Part shown: piece after piece, positions 1-8,397 of the stretch
Position numbering within the stretch: position 1 is the first letter of the stretch
Layout: every line of letters begins with the position of its first letter
NCBI RefSeq assembly: GCF_000518265.1
Contig: NZ_JADG01000003.1
Location: 682,001 to 746,000, forward strand
Direction: 5' to 3'
DNA from: Actinomadura oligospora ATCC 43269
Lineage (GTDB): Bacteria; Actinomycetota; Actinomycetes; Streptosporangiales; Streptosporangiaceae
DNA: 64,000 bases
Notes under the pieces: generated by a model
The model's database searches: none
Told to the model about the DNA's origin: nothing
The model's input: the letters and a program-made list of their open reading frames with translations, nothing else
Translations under genes and position numbers: made by a program

Positions 1-172
1 GCCCGGCGCGGGCCAGCATCCGCCGGGACATCGCGCCGACCGGGACGAGCCGGTCCTCGTCCGGGTCGACCAGGACCAGTTCGGTGACCGGGAGCGCGTC
101 GCGGAGACGCGCCAGCCCGTCCACCAGCTCGGGGGTGTAGGTGGACCCGCCCCCGACGACCGTCAGTTTCAA
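1..172 (-). CDS. GH4-family 6-phospho-glycosidase, N-terminal part
   Basis: Only the first 57 codons are inside the window; the gene continues to the left of position 1. The translation begins KLTVVGGGSTYTPELVDGL, the NAD-binding N-terminus typical of glycoside hydrolase family 4 (6-phospho-beta-glucosidase/alpha-galactosidase group), which uses NAD+ and a metal for an oxidative elimination mechanism. The start is TTG at 172, preceded by a GGGAG purine run at a good distance. It lies 19 bp downstream of the permease gene on the same strand, so it is the last visible gene of the sugar-uptake operon and probably acts on the imported sugar. Exact substrate cannot be read from this fragment. Confidence 0.82.
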   Translation of the reverse strand, partial: MKLTVVGGGSTYTPELVDGLARLRDALPVTELVLVDPDEDRLVPVGAMSRRMLARAG

Positions 173-191
173 CCCTTCGCTCCCGTCAGTT

Positions 192-1082
192 TCACCCTTT
201 GACTCCCGTCAGGGTCACGCCCTGCACGAACACCCGCTGGGCGAGGAAGAACACGATGACGACCGGCAGGATCGTCAGCAGCGTCGCCGCCATCGTCAGG
301 TTCCACTCCACGTGGTGCGCGGCGCGGAACGAGGCGACGCCGACCGCCAGCGTCCAGTGGTCGGGGTTGGCGTACACCAGGGGCCCGAAGTAGTCGTTCC
401 AGCAGTAGAAGAACTGGAACAGCGCGACGGCCGCGAGCGCGGGCCGCGCCATCGGCAGGACGACCCGGAGCATCGTCCGCAGCTCCCCGCAGCCGTCCAC
501 ACGGGCCGCGTCGGCGTACTCGCCCGGGATCGACACCAGGAACTGGCGCAGCAGGAAGATGGAGAACGCGTCGCCGAACAGGCCCGGCAGCATCAGCGGC
601 CACAGCGTCCCGGTGAGGTGGAACCGCGACCACACGATGTACAGCGGCACCATCGTGACCTGCGGCGGCAGCATCATCGTCGCGATGACGACGACCAGCG
701 CGGCCGACCGGCCCCGGAACCGGAACCGGGCGAGCGCGTAGGCGACCGGGACGCTGGACGCCAGCACGAACAGCGTGGACAGGCCCGCGTACATGACGCT
801 GTTGAGCGTCCAGCGGACCATGTCGCCGCTGAACGCGCGGCGGAAGTTGTCCCAGTTCCACGTGTGCGGCCAGAACGAGCTGCTGAGCGCCTGCCGGTCG
901 GTCATCACGGCGGTGAGCAGCATGAACACCAGGGGCGCGAGGAACATGACGGCGAGCGCGATCGCCACCGAGTGGACGGCGATCCAGTACAGCGTCCGGC
1001 GGGTCCGGGTGCCGCGGGACGGCCGGTGGACGCGCCGGGGCGCGGGACGCGTCCCGGCGGCGGGCGTCGCGGTCGCGGTCAT
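192..1082 (-). CDS. Carbohydrate ABC transporter permease (MalG type)
   Basis: A 296-residue inner-membrane permease of a sugar importer. After a basic N-terminus it has about six hydrophobic segments (first near residues 32-55), and a cytoplasmic EAA-type loop (EYADAARVDG followed by VVLPMARPAL) that docks the ATPase. Start is ATG at 1082, overlapping the stop of the upstream permease by four bases (ATGA), so the two are translationally coupled. With the MalF-type permease and the binding lipoprotein it forms a CUT1 transporter. No ATPase gene is present, so a shared multi-sugar ATPase of the MsiK kind encoded elsewhere is expected (inference). Confidence 0.93.
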   Translation of the reverse strand: MTATATPAAGTRPAPRRVHRPSRGTRTRRTLYWIAVHSVAIALAVMFLAPLVFMLLTAVMTDRQALSSSFWPHTWNWDNFRRAFSGDMVRWTLNSVMYAGLSTLFVLASSVPVAYALARFRFRGRSAALVVVIATMMLPPQVTMVPLYIVWSRFHLTGTLWPLMLPGLFGDAFSIFLLRQFLVSIPGEYADAARVDGCGELRTMLRVVLPMARPALAAVALFQFFYCWNDYFGPLVYANPDHWTLAVGVASFRAAHHVEWNLTMAATLLTILPVVIVFFLAQRVFVQGVTLTGVKG

Positions 1083-2041
1083 CGGGCCTCCTCGCTGGCG
1101 AAGGCGCGGAACCGGCGCAGCAGGAACAGGGTGAACAGCATCCCGACGCCGAACATCACCAGGGCGAGCACGCACGCGTATCCCATGTTGAACTGCCGGA
1201 ACCCCTCGTCGTAGAGCCACTGCGGGAAGGTCACCGTGGAGCCGTCCGGGTAGCCGGGCGCGAACTGCGTCCCGGCCGTGTCGGCCTGCCCGGACGCGAC
1301 CTTCGCCGCGACCAGCGCCTGCGTGAAGTACTGCAGGGTCTGGATGACGCCGGTGACCGCGCAGAACGCCAGGACGGGCGAGATCGACGGGAGCGTCACG
1401 TACCGGAACCGCTGCCAGGCGTTCGCGCCGTCCAGCACGGCCGCCTCGTAGAGCGAGCGCGGCACGTCCAGCAGCGCGGCCAGCAGCAGGATCATCAGGT
1501 CGCCGACCGCCCATAGCCCCATGAGGGTCAGGCCGGGCCGGGACCAGGACGGGTCGTTGAAGAAGTCCGGCAGCGAGAACCCCAGGTGCCGGGTGAGCGC
1601 GGGGAACGGCCCGGTGCCGGGGTTGGTGACGAACACGAACGCGACCGTCGCCGACACCGGCGGGATCAGGTACGGCAGGTAGAACACCGACCGCAGGACG
1701 CTCCCGCCGCGCTTGATCTGGGTGAGCAGCTGCGCGATCCCGAGCCCGAACAGCAGCCGGAGCGGCACCATCACCACGACCAGCCACATCGTGTTCTTCA
1801 TCGCGCGCCACGCGTCGGCGTCGTGGGCGAGGAACCGGTAGTTGTCGAACCCGACGTACTTCAGGGTGAACAGGTCGTACCGGGTGAAGGAGAAGTAGAC
1901 GGTCGCGGCCAGCGGGTAGCCGAAGAACAGTCCGAGGCCGACCAGCCAGGGCGACAGGAACGCCAGCACGCGCAGCCGGTTGCGGCGGCGTGCCCGCGTT
2001 CCCGCGCCCGCGGCGGCCCTCGGGGCGGTGAGGGCGGTCAT
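1079..2041 (-). CDS. Carbohydrate ABC transporter permease (MalF type)
   Basis: A 320-residue membrane permease, the first of the two membrane subunits of this sugar importer. A basic N-terminus (residues 1-25) precedes a first membrane segment LAFLSPWLVGLGLFFGYP; five more hydrophobic spans follow. The ATPase-contact loop is visible as EAAVLDGANAWQRF. Length and order match the MalF/UgpA/LacF group. The ATG start at 2041 lies three bases after the stop of the binding-protein gene, and its own stop overlaps the next permease, so the genes are cotranscribed. Confidence 0.93.
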   Translation of the reverse strand: MTALTAPRAAAGAGTRARRRNRLRVLAFLSPWLVGLGLFFGYPLAATVYFSFTRYDLFTLKYVGFDNYRFLAHDADAWRAMKNTMWLVVVMVPLRLLFGLGIAQLLTQIKRGGSVLRSVFYLPYLIPPVSATVAFVFVTNPGTGPFPALTRHLGFSLPDFFNDPSWSRPGLTLMGLWAVGDLMILLLAALLDVPRSLYEAAVLDGANAWQRFRYVTLPSISPVLAFCAVTGVIQTLQYFTQALVAAKVASGQADTAGTQFAPGYPDGSTVTFPQWLYDEGFRQFNMGYACVLALVMFGVGMLFTLFLLRRFRAFASEEAR

Positions 2042-2044
2042 GGA

Positions 2045-3382
2045 TCAGCCGCCGTTCAGCTTGATCGCCTGGTCGACCCGGGTGTCGAGGTCCTTCAGGG
2101 AGGCGTCCAGGTTGGTCACCCGGCCGGGCTCCCACTGGTCCTGGACGAACGCCTGGAACTTCACCACGTAGTCGTTGCCGTTCGGCGTCGGCGGGGTGGT
2201 GGCGCTGTGGGGGCTCTTGAACACGTCCAGGAACGTCTGGAACTGCGGCGGCATCTTCAGCTCGGGCGACGCGAGCGCGGGCAGCGTGCTCGGGACGTTC
2301 CCGAGGCCGTTGGCGAAGGTGACCAGCGCGTGCGTGTCGGTCGTCAGGTACTTCACGAACTCCCAGGCGGCCTGCGGGTGCTTGGCGCCGCGCGGGATCC
2401 CGATGACGGTGCCGGTGATGAACCCGCCGCCGTACCGGGCGGCCTGGTCGTCGGGGACGGGCGCGGGCGCGGTGCCGTAGTCGACCTTGGGCGCCTCGTC
2501 CTGCAGGAACTTGGTGCGCCACTCACCGTCGACCGCCATCGCGACCTTGCCCTGCTCGAAGGGGTTGGACGCCTCGAACTCCTGCCCGACCGACTTCAGG
2601 AACTTCTTGACGTTGGCGTAGCCGTACCAGTCGATCAGGCTCTTGTTCCACTGCAGGTACGCCTTGACGTTCGGGTCGGCCGCGAGGTTCGACTTCCCGT
2701 CGCCCGTGAGCCAGGTGGCGCCGAACTCGGTCGCCAGGTGCTGCACCTGGTGCTCGTAGTACTGCGCGGACGGCATGAACCCGGCGACCTTGATCGTCCC
2801 GTCCGGGTTCCGGACGGTCAGCTTCTTGGCCAGGGCCGTCAGCTCGCCGATGGTCTTCGGCGGCTGGTTCCCCTTCATCAGGGCCTTGTTGTAGTAGAGG
2901 CCGTAGGCGTCGGCGAGCAGCGGCATCGCGCAGCGCCGCCCCTTGTACTGCGTGTACTCCCGGACGGCCTGCGGGAACAGGTTGAGGTCGACCTTGGACT
3001 TGGTGAGGTAGGGCGTGAGGTCCTGCCAGGCGCCCGACTGGCACCACGATCCGACCGAGTCGGTGGTGAACGACGACACCACGTCCGGCGGGTTCCCGCC
3101 GCGGATCGCGTTGGTGATGCGGTCGTCGGTCTGGTCCTTGACGAGCTTGACGGTGATGTTCGGGTGCAGTCTCTGGAACCCGGCGACGGCGTCGTCGAAC
3201 GCCTTCACCTCGTGGTCGGCGGACCAGCCGTGCCAGACCTCGATGGTCTGTCTCGCGTCCGCCTTCGGGCCCGAGTCCGACCCGCCGGAGCTTCCGGCGG
3301 TACAGGCGGAGGCGAGCAGCAGCCCGGATGCGGCGAGGGCCGCCGCGGACAGGCGCCGGGCGCGCCGGGGGGTGAGGAACAC
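2045..3382 (-). CDS. Extracellular sugar-binding lipoprotein of the ABC importer
   Basis: A 445-residue family 1 extracellular solute-binding protein. It has a twin-basic N-terminus, a hydrophobic stretch and a lipobox-like LLLASAC, so Cys27 should be lipid-modified and anchor the protein outside the membrane. The mature part begins with a Gly/Ser linker and then IEVWHGWSADHEVKAFDDAV, typical of CUT1 binding proteins. The start is GTG at 3382 with a strong AAGGAG site seven bases upstream. It captures the sugar for the two downstream permeases. Ligand identity is unknown; the linked GH4 gene and the ROK/GH8 operators suggest an oligosaccharide or beta-glucoside (inference). Confidence 0.93.
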   Translation of the reverse strand: MFLTPRRARRLSAAALAASGLLLASACTAGSSGGSDSGPKADARQTIEVWHGWSADHEVKAFDDAVAGFQRLHPNITVKLVKDQTDDRITNAIRGGNPPDVVSSFTTDSVGSWCQSGAWQDLTPYLTKSKVDLNLFPQAVREYTQYKGRRCAMPLLADAYGLYYNKALMKGNQPPKTIGELTALAKKLTVRNPDGTIKVAGFMPSAQYYEHQVQHLATEFGATWLTGDGKSNLAADPNVKAYLQWNKSLIDWYGYANVKKFLKSVGQEFEASNPFEQGKVAMAVDGEWRTKFLQDEAPKVDYGTAPAPVPDDQAARYGGGFITGTVIGIPRGAKHPQAAWEFVKYLTTDTHALVTFANGLGNVPSTLPALASPELKMPPQFQTFLDVFKSPHSATTPPTPNGNDYVVKFQAFVQDQWEPGRVTNLDASLKDLDTRVDQAIKLNGG

Positions 3383-3463
3383 TCCTGGTCTCCTTCGGAA
3401 AGGACGGCCGGACGGGCCGTTGGGGGGTGTGAGGAGTGGCCCGGGCCGATGAGACCCGGATCT

Positions 3464-3497
3464 CGGGTGTGCCGTGGTGTCGGGTGTGTCGTGGTGT
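3464..3497. repeat. 17-bp tandem direct repeat between repressor and importer genes
   Basis: Two adjacent copies of CGGGTGTGCCGTGGTGT (the second has T in place of one C) lie just downstream of the ROK gene stop and about 80 bp upstream of the binding-protein start. No inverted repeat or operator like that at 4797 is seen in this 129-bp gap. It may be a slippage product or a leader element. Confidence 0.6.
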
Positions 3498-3511
3498 TGG
3501 GGGCCCGCGAT

Positions 3512-4771
3512 TCAGGTGGTCGCGGCCCGGGTGCTGGAGAACACCTCCTCCCGGCATCCGCGCAGCGCCTGGTCCAGTGCCCCGGCCAGGACGACGTTGC
3601 CCGCCACCGCGCTCAGCCGCACCGGCGGGCGGGGGATCGTCAGGCTGTGCAGTTCCTGTTCGACCAGCGCGCGCAGCGCCTCGCCCCCCGCACGGGGCAC
3701 CTCGCCGGTCAGCACGATGAGCTCGGGGTCGAGGATGCCGACCACGTTCGCCAGCGTCGCCGCCAGCCGCTCCGCCAACTCCCCGAGCGCCGCCTCCGCC
3801 GCCTCCCTCCGCCCCCCGGCCGCCCCCTGCGCACCGGATGTCCTCGTTCGCGGGGCTGATTCGAGGGCCTGGGTGGCGCGGGTGATGGCGGTGCGGACGT
3901 CGCGGCCGTGGAAGCCGTGGCGGCGCAGCAGCGCCAGGACGGCCCCGCTTCCGATCCGGGTCTGGACGCCGCCGGTGTGGGCGAGCCGCGCGCCGCGCAC
4001 GAGCGGCGCGCCGACGGCGGGCATGTAGCCGATCTCGCCCGCGCCGCCGGTCGCGCCCCGGTGCGGACGGCCGTCCAGCACGACGGCCATGCCGATGCCG
4101 TCGCCGACCCACAGCAGCGCGAAGTCGCGGACGTCGGCGGCCTGCCCGGACGCCATCTCGGCGAGCGCGCCGAGGTTGACGTCGTTCTCGATCTCCACCG
4201 GCACGCCGAGCCCGGCGGTGAGGTGCGCGGTGATGCCGGGGACGTGCCAGCCGGGCAGGTGCGCGGCGTAGCCGACGCGTCCGGTCGCGGGGTTCACCGC
4301 GCCAGGGATCCCGACGACGACCCGGTTGAGCCGGGCGCGGGTGAGGCCCGCCGCGGCGGCCGCTCCGTCCACGGCCGCGGCGGCCCGCGCGGCCGGGTCC
4401 ACGTTCGCGCGGCCCGGCGTCGCCAGGACGTGCTCGCCGACGACCGCCCCGGTGAGGTCGGCGACGGCGGCGATGATCCGGCGGGGCGTGACGTCCAGCC
4501 CGGCGACGTGCGCCGCGGACGGCACGATCCGGTACAGCTCGGCGGTGCGTCCGGGGGTGCCCTCACGCACCCCGTCCCGCATGACCAGCCCGGTCTCCTC
4601 GAGCCGGGCGAGCAGCTGGGACGCGGTGGGCTTGGAGATCCCGGTCAGCCGGGACAGCTCGGGCCGGGACAGCGTCCCGTGCGCGAGCAGCGCCTCCAGC
4701 GCGGCGCGGTCGTTGATGGCGCGCAGCAGGCTCGGGGTGCCCGGCGTGGGCGCGGACGCGTCGGACGGCAC
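3512..4771 (-). CDS. ROK-family transcriptional repressor
   Basis: A 419-residue regulator with an N-terminal winged helix (about residues 15-75; LSRPELSRLTGISKPTASQL is the recognition region) followed by a ROK sugar-kinase-like domain (phosphate-loop-like GLDVTPRRIIAAVADLTG, then VEIENDVNLGAL and GGAGEIGYM). The usual ROK cysteine-rich zinc motif after this point is not recognisable, so sugar sensing may lack the metal site. Start is GTG at 4771 with GGGAG six bases upstream. A perfect 19-bp inverted repeat sits 26 bp before the start, consistent with autoregulation. It heads the leftward importer genes and probably represses them until an oligosaccharide inducer appears. Confidence 0.9.
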   Translation of the reverse strand: MPSDASAPTPGTPSLLRAINDRAALEALLAHGTLSRPELSRLTGISKPTASQLLARLEETGLVMRDGVREGTPGRTAELYRIVPSAAHVAGLDVTPRRIIAAVADLTGAVVGEHVLATPGRANVDPAARAAAAVDGAAAAAGLTRARLNRVVVGIPGAVNPATGRVGYAAHLPGWHVPGITAHLTAGLGVPVEIENDVNLGALAEMASGQAADVRDFALLWVGDGIGMAVVLDGRPHRGATGGAGEIGYMPAVGAPLVRGARLAHTGGVQTRIGSGAVLALLRRHGFHGRDVRTAITRATQALESAPRTRTSGAQGAAGGRREAAEAALGELAERLAATLANVVGILDPELIVLTGEVPRAGGEALRALVEQELHSLTIPRPPVRLSAVAGNVVLAGALDQALRGCREEVFSSTRAATT

Positions 4772-4796
4772 GGTGTACTCCCGGCGGCCTCTCGAA

Positions 4797-4815
4797 GTTA
4801 GGAAACTTTCCTAAC
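4797..4815. promoter_or_regulatory. Probable ROK operator (perfect inverted repeat)
   Basis: GTTAGGAAACTTTCCTAAC is a 9-1-9 perfect inverted repeat directly upstream of the ROK gene. A near-identical copy lies at 9770-9788 upstream of the GH8 gene, linking the two promoters. Confidence 0.75.
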
Positions 4816-4860
4816 GTGGCCCCGAAAGTAAGGACTCCTTCCGAACTCGTCAACCCCTCG

Positions 4861-5883
4861 TCACCGTTTCGTTGCGTTTCCCTCCTGCTCACGGACCAGC
4901 GGCACCGGGTCGGTGGTGAAACGGGCGCTGCGCGGGTCGCGCTCGTCGCCGAAGCGCCGGGTGAGGATCCCGTACAGTTCCGGACGGCGTCCCTGGATCC
5001 AGCGCCGTCCGGTGGACAGCGGCAGCAGGTCCAGGTCCAGGTCGGCGGTGACCATGGCGTCCTCGGCGACCCACGTCTCGGCGAGGACGCGGCCGTAGGG
5101 GTCCAGGATCATCGCGTTGCCGGTGCGGATCTCGTCGTCGTCGACGCCCACGCCGTTGCTGAACACCACGAACATCCCGTTGTCGTGGGCGCGGGCGGGC
5201 AGCCAGCGCATCAGCCACCCGCGGCCGTGCGGTCCGCGGAAGGCCGCCTCGATCGCGGCGGGGTCGGTGTGCCGCCGCGCCCACAGCTCGGCCGGGACGG
5301 GACGCATGCCGTGCGGGCTGCGGGAGTGGGTCCCGCCGGTCTGGTGCGGCGCCAGCAGCACCGACGCGCCGAGCAGTGCGGTCGCGCGGGGGTTCTCGAC
5401 CAGGTTGTTGTCCCAGCAGATCAGCACGCCCATCCGCACGCCCCAGGGGGTGGGGAAGACCGTGTAGCTCCGCCCGCTGGAGATGGCGGGGTGCTCGAAG
5501 GCGTGCAGCTTGCGGTGCCGGTGGACCTTCCCGTCCGGCAGGCAGACGGCGTAGCTGTTGAAGAGGTCGCCGTTCTCGCCCGCCTCCAGGAAGCCGACGC
5601 CGATGGCCAGGCCGTGCTCGATCGCCAGATCCCGGACGGTCGCGACCGACGGCCCGTCGAGCGGTTCGGCCAGGGCGCGCAGCCACTCGGCCGGGTGGTT
5701 GCGCAGATGCCAGTACCCCAGAAGGCACATCTCGGGGAACACCACCACCTGCGCGCCGCCCACGGCGGCGAGGCGTGCGTAGTACTCGATCGTGGCGAGG
5801 TTGTAGGCCTTGTCGTCGCGGCGCGACTCGAACTGGACGCTCGCGGACCGCAGCGTCCGGTCCGGGCGCTGGTTCTGGTTCAC
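4861..5883 (-). CDS. Carbon-nitrogen hydrolase (nitrilase superfamily)
   Basis: A 340-residue cytoplasmic amidohydrolase that cleaves a non-peptide C-N bond. The full Glu-Lys-Cys triad is visible: Glu51 in FPEMCLLG, Lys125 in RHRKLHAFE and Cys156 in GVLICWDNN. I chose the GTG at 5883 because GGGAG lies upstream at correct distance and the family's first beta strand (LRSASVQFE) starts right after it; an in-frame ATG at 5976 would add 31 unlikely residues and run into the divergent promoter. A long insert around residues 175-230 (PHQTGGTHSRSPHGMRPVP) is characteristic of a subset of aliphatic amidases. Divergent from the LysR gene, which may control it. Substrate unknown. Confidence 0.88.
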   Translation of the reverse strand: MNQNQRPDRTLRSASVQFESRRDDKAYNLATIEYYARLAAVGGAQVVVFPEMCLLGYWHLRNHPAEWLRALAEPLDGPSVATVRDLAIEHGLAIGVGFLEAGENGDLFNSYAVCLPDGKVHRHRKLHAFEHPAISSGRSYTVFPTPWGVRMGVLICWDNNLVENPRATALLGASVLLAPHQTGGTHSRSPHGMRPVPAELWARRHTDPAAIEAAFRGPHGRGWLMRWLPARAHDNGMFVVFSNGVGVDDDEIRTGNAMILDPYGRVLAETWVAEDAMVTADLDLDLLPLSTGRRWIQGRRPELYGILTRRFGDERDPRSARFTTDPVPLVREQEGNATKR

Positions 5884-6009
5884 CTGTGGTTCTCCCTGCT
5901 GGTCGGCGCCGTTCGGTGCCCTGTCGGACGTCGACGCGTGGAACCAGTGAAGCCGGACCCTTTTCGATGCGTCCAATCAATCTTTTGGCGTGAACGATAG
6001 AGTTCTGGA

Positions 6010-6948
6010 ATGGAACTGGGGTTGCTGCGGGCGTTTCTGGCGGTCTCCGAGCATCGCCACTACGGGCGGGCCGCCACCGCGCTGGCGTTGACCCAGCCGA
6101 CGCTGACCAAGCAGATCCAGGCGCTGGAGCGCCGCCTCGGCGGACGGCTGTTCGACCGCGGCCGCCACGGCGCCGTCCTCACCGAGCTGGGAGCGGCGCT
6201 CCTGCCCGAGGCGCAGGACCTGGTCGAGCGCGCCGACGCCCTGGAACGCCGGATGGTCCGGCTGGCCGCCGGGCACACCGGGGCGCTGACGGTCGGATTC
6301 GGGCTGTCGAGCCTGCGGCTGGCGCCGCGCGCGGTGGCCGCCTTCCGCCGCCTCCATCCCGAGGCGCGCGTCACGCTGGACGACCTGCCCTCGCAACAGC
6401 AGCTCGACCGGCTGGACCGCGGGGAGCTGGACGCCGGGTTCATCCGGTTGCCCGTGGACGACCGCTGGGGACAGCTCGTCCTGCACACCGACCGCCTCGC
6501 GGTGGCGTGCACCGGCCCGCCCCCGCCGGACGATCCGGACGACCTGGCCGGGTGGCTGGCGGGCCGCGACCTCATCCGGCTCGTCCGCTCACGCGGCCCG
6601 GGGCTGTTCCAGCAGATCGCGGGCCTGTGCGCCGCGCTCGGCCTGCCCGCGTCCGCGGCCCAGGAGACCCGGGACCTGCAGACGGTGCTGGCCCTGGTCG
6701 CCGCCGGAGCGGGGGTCGCGCTCGTCCCGGCGAGCGCCGCCGGCATCGCGCCGCCGTCGGTCACCCTCGCCCCGGTCGCGCACCCGGCGGCGGAATGGCG
6801 GATCGGCGCCGTCTGGCATCCCCGGCGCCTGCGGCCGCTGACGTCGAACTTCCTCGACGTCGTCCGCGACCTCAGCCCGCCGCCCGGCGCAGAGCGCGAG
6901 GGCCGGGGCCGTCCCCCTCAAGACGCCGGGACGGCCCCGGCCCGCTGA
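6010..6948 (+). CDS. LysR-family transcriptional regulator
   Basis: A 312-residue regulator with the standard N-terminal helix-turn-helix (residues 1-60: RAATALALTQPTLTKQIQAL, then LGGRLFDRGRHGAVLTE) and a periplasmic-binding-protein-like effector domain (about 88-290). It is transcribed away from the nitrilase-family gene across a 126-bp intergenic region, the classic LysR arrangement, and probably controls that gene. No convincing T-N11-A palindrome was found between them. The last 16 codons are unusual because they also encode one arm and the loop of a strong terminator hairpin, giving a low-complexity Gly/Arg/Pro-rich tail after residue 295. Confidence 0.92.
   Translation: MELGLLRAFLAVSEHRHYGRAATALALTQPTLTKQIQALERRLGGRLFDRGRHGAVLTELGAALLPEAQDLVERADALERRMVRLAAGHTGALTVGFGLSSLRLAPRAVAAFRRLHPEARVTLDDLPSQQQLDRLDRGELDAGFIRLPVDDRWGQLVLHTDRLAVACTGPPPPDDPDDLAGWLAGRDLIRLVRSRGPGLFQQIAGLCAALGLPASAAQETRDLQTVLALVAAGAGVALVPASAAGIAPPSVTLAPVAHPAAEWRIGAVWHPRRLRPLTSNFLDVVRDLSPPPGAEREGRGRPPQDAGTAPAR
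6900..6943. terminator. 15-bp stem terminator inside the 3' end of the LysR gene
   Basis: Positions 6900-6914 and 6929-6943 are exact reverse complements (15 bp, 14-base loop), ending five bases before the LysR stop region. It can serve both the LysR gene and the convergent acyl-CoA dehydrogenase gene that ends at 7000. Confidence 0.75.
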
Positions 6949-6999
6949 CCTCGGCGGACCGGGGCCGCTCCGGTGGCCCGGCTCAGGGGGACGGCGGCG

Positions 7000-8256
7000 T
7001 CAGCGTGACAGGAGGTCGCGGGCGATGTGGGTCACCTGGATCTCGTCGGTGCCCGCGTAGATCTGGAAGGACTTGGCGTCGCGGGCGAGCTGCTCCACGT
7101 GGTACTCGCTCATGTAGCCGTTGCCCCCGAACAGCTGGACCGCCTCCTGGGTGACCTCGGCGGCGGCCTGCGCGGCGTACAGCTTCATCGCGGACGCCTC
7201 GGCGAGCGTCGGGGTGCGGCCCTTGCGCTGCATCTCCACGTGCCGGAACACCAGGTTCTGGACGTTCAGCCGCGCGACCTCCATCTTCGCCAGCTTCAGC
7301 TGGATCAGCTGGAAGTCGCCGATCGGCTTCCCCCACAGCTCGCGCTTCCCGGCGTAGTCGATCGACAGGCGCAGGCACTCCTCGATGACGCCGAGGGCCA
7401 TCGCGGCGACGCCCGCCCGCTCGGTGACGAAGTTCGCCTTCGCCGACTCCTTGCCGCTCTGCGCGCCCGTCCCGCCGCCTCCGGTGAGGAGCCGGTCCTC
7501 GCCCACGCGGACGTCGCTCAGGAACAGCTCGCCGGTGGGGGAGGAGTGCAGGCCCATCTTGCGCAGCGGCTTGCTCTGTTCCAGGCCCGGCATGCCCCGG
7601 TCGAGGACGAAGGTGAGGATCTCGCGGTCGCGCGGGTCGCGGCCGTCGTCGAGCTTGCAGTAGAAGACGATCGTGTCGGCGTAAGGGCCGTTGGTGATGA
7701 ACGTCTTGGAGCCGTTGAGCACGTATCCGTCGCCGTCGCGGCGCGCGGTGGCCTGCATCCCGCCGAACGCGTCGGACCCGGAGTTCGGCTCGGTGATCGC
7801 CCACGCGCCGACCTTGTCCATGGTGAGAAGGTCCAGGCCCCAGCGCCGCTTCTGCTCGACGCTGCCGCGCTTCATGATCGTCCCGGCGGCGAGGCCGAGG
7901 CTGACGCCCATCGCGGTGACCAGGCCCGGCGACACCTTGCACAGCTCCACGATCGGCAGGATGCTCAGCGACGCGTTCGCGCCCCCGCCGCTCACCCCGG
8001 ACACCTCGTCCGCGTCGCCGGAGGAGTCGGCGGCGGACGCCTCCGCCTCGGCGGCGCGTTCCTCCTTCTCCATGCGGGCGTGGAAGGAGGAGCGGGCCAT
8101 CTCGTCCATGCCGAAGGTCCGGAACAGGTCCCGGATCAGGTCGTAGGGCGGCAGGTCCCCGGCGTCCAGGGCGTCCATCCGGGGACGGACCTTCTCGTCG
8201 ACCCATGCGCGCACCGCGTCGCGGATCATGACGTCCTCGTCGGACCAATCGATCAT
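7000..8256 (-). CDS. Acyl-CoA dehydrogenase
   Basis: A 418-residue FAD-dependent acyl-CoA dehydrogenase introducing an alpha,beta double bond into an acyl-CoA. Signatures: WAITEPNSGSDAFGG (flavin/substrate region), LNGSKTFITNG, and the C-terminal QLFGGNGYMSEY with YAGTDEIQ. In the medium-chain type the catalytic Glu sits just before GT in the last motif; here that place is Ala, so the base is probably Glu279 in NFVTERAG, as in the isovaleryl-/long-chain types (inference from family knowledge). A low-complexity Ala/Glu/Ser insert (about residues 65-92) is atypical. The intergenic region upstream has a TAAGCGCTTA palindrome and the GH8 terminator. It seems unrelated to the polyether cluster. 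Confidence 0.93.
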   Translation of the reverse strand: MIDWSDEDVMIRDAVRAWVDEKVRPRMDALDAGDLPPYDLIRDLFRTFGMDEMARSSFHARMEKEERAAEAEASAADSSGDADEVSGVSGGGANASLSILPIVELCKVSPGLVTAMGVSLGLAAGTIMKRGSVEQKRRWGLDLLTMDKVGAWAITEPNSGSDAFGGMQATARRDGDGYVLNGSKTFITNGPYADTIVFYCKLDDGRDPRDREILTFVLDRGMPGLEQSKPLRKMGLHSSPTGELFLSDVRVGEDRLLTGGGGTGAQSGKESAKANFVTERAGVAAMALGVIEECLRLSIDYAGKRELWGKPIGDFQLIQLKLAKMEVARLNVQNLVFRHVEMQRKGRTPTLAEASAMKLYAAQAAAEVTQEAVQLFGGNGYMSEYHVEQLARDAKSFQIYAGTDEIQVTHIARDLLSR

Positions 8257-8314
8257 GCTTCGTCCCGCCTTCGTCGGACCGGTTCGTCCGGTCCATCCTG
8301 GCAGACGTTGAAAG

Positions 8315-8324
8315 TAAGCGCTTA
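8315..8324. promoter_or_regulatory. Palindrome upstream of acyl-CoA dehydrogenase
   Basis: TAAGCGCTTA is a perfect 10-bp palindrome 59 bp upstream of the dehydrogenase start. It resembles operators of TetR- or LacI-type repressors. No matching repressor gene is adjacent. Confidence 0.4.
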
Positions 8325-8329
8325 TTGTG

Positions 8330-8366
8330 GTCGGGGCGGGCGGGGTGCGCTCCGGCCCGCCCCGAC
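8330..8366 (-). terminator. Terminator of the GH8 gene
   Basis: A 12-bp perfect GC-rich stem (8330-8341 with 8355-8366, 13-base loop) lies 31 bp beyond the GH8 stop and before the next gene's promoter. Confidence 0.7.
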
Positions 8367-8397
8367 GGTTCTCGCGGGGCCCGGCGGCCCGGGCGGG

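Noticed and set aside
1586..3859. 757-codon plus-strand open frame opposite the importer genes
   Set aside because: Antisense shadow; the minus-strand permease and lipoprotein have starts, ribosome sites and family motifs.
5884..6009. LysR T-N11-A operator between the divergent genes
   Set aside because: AT-rich sequence is present but no convincing palindrome could be aligned.
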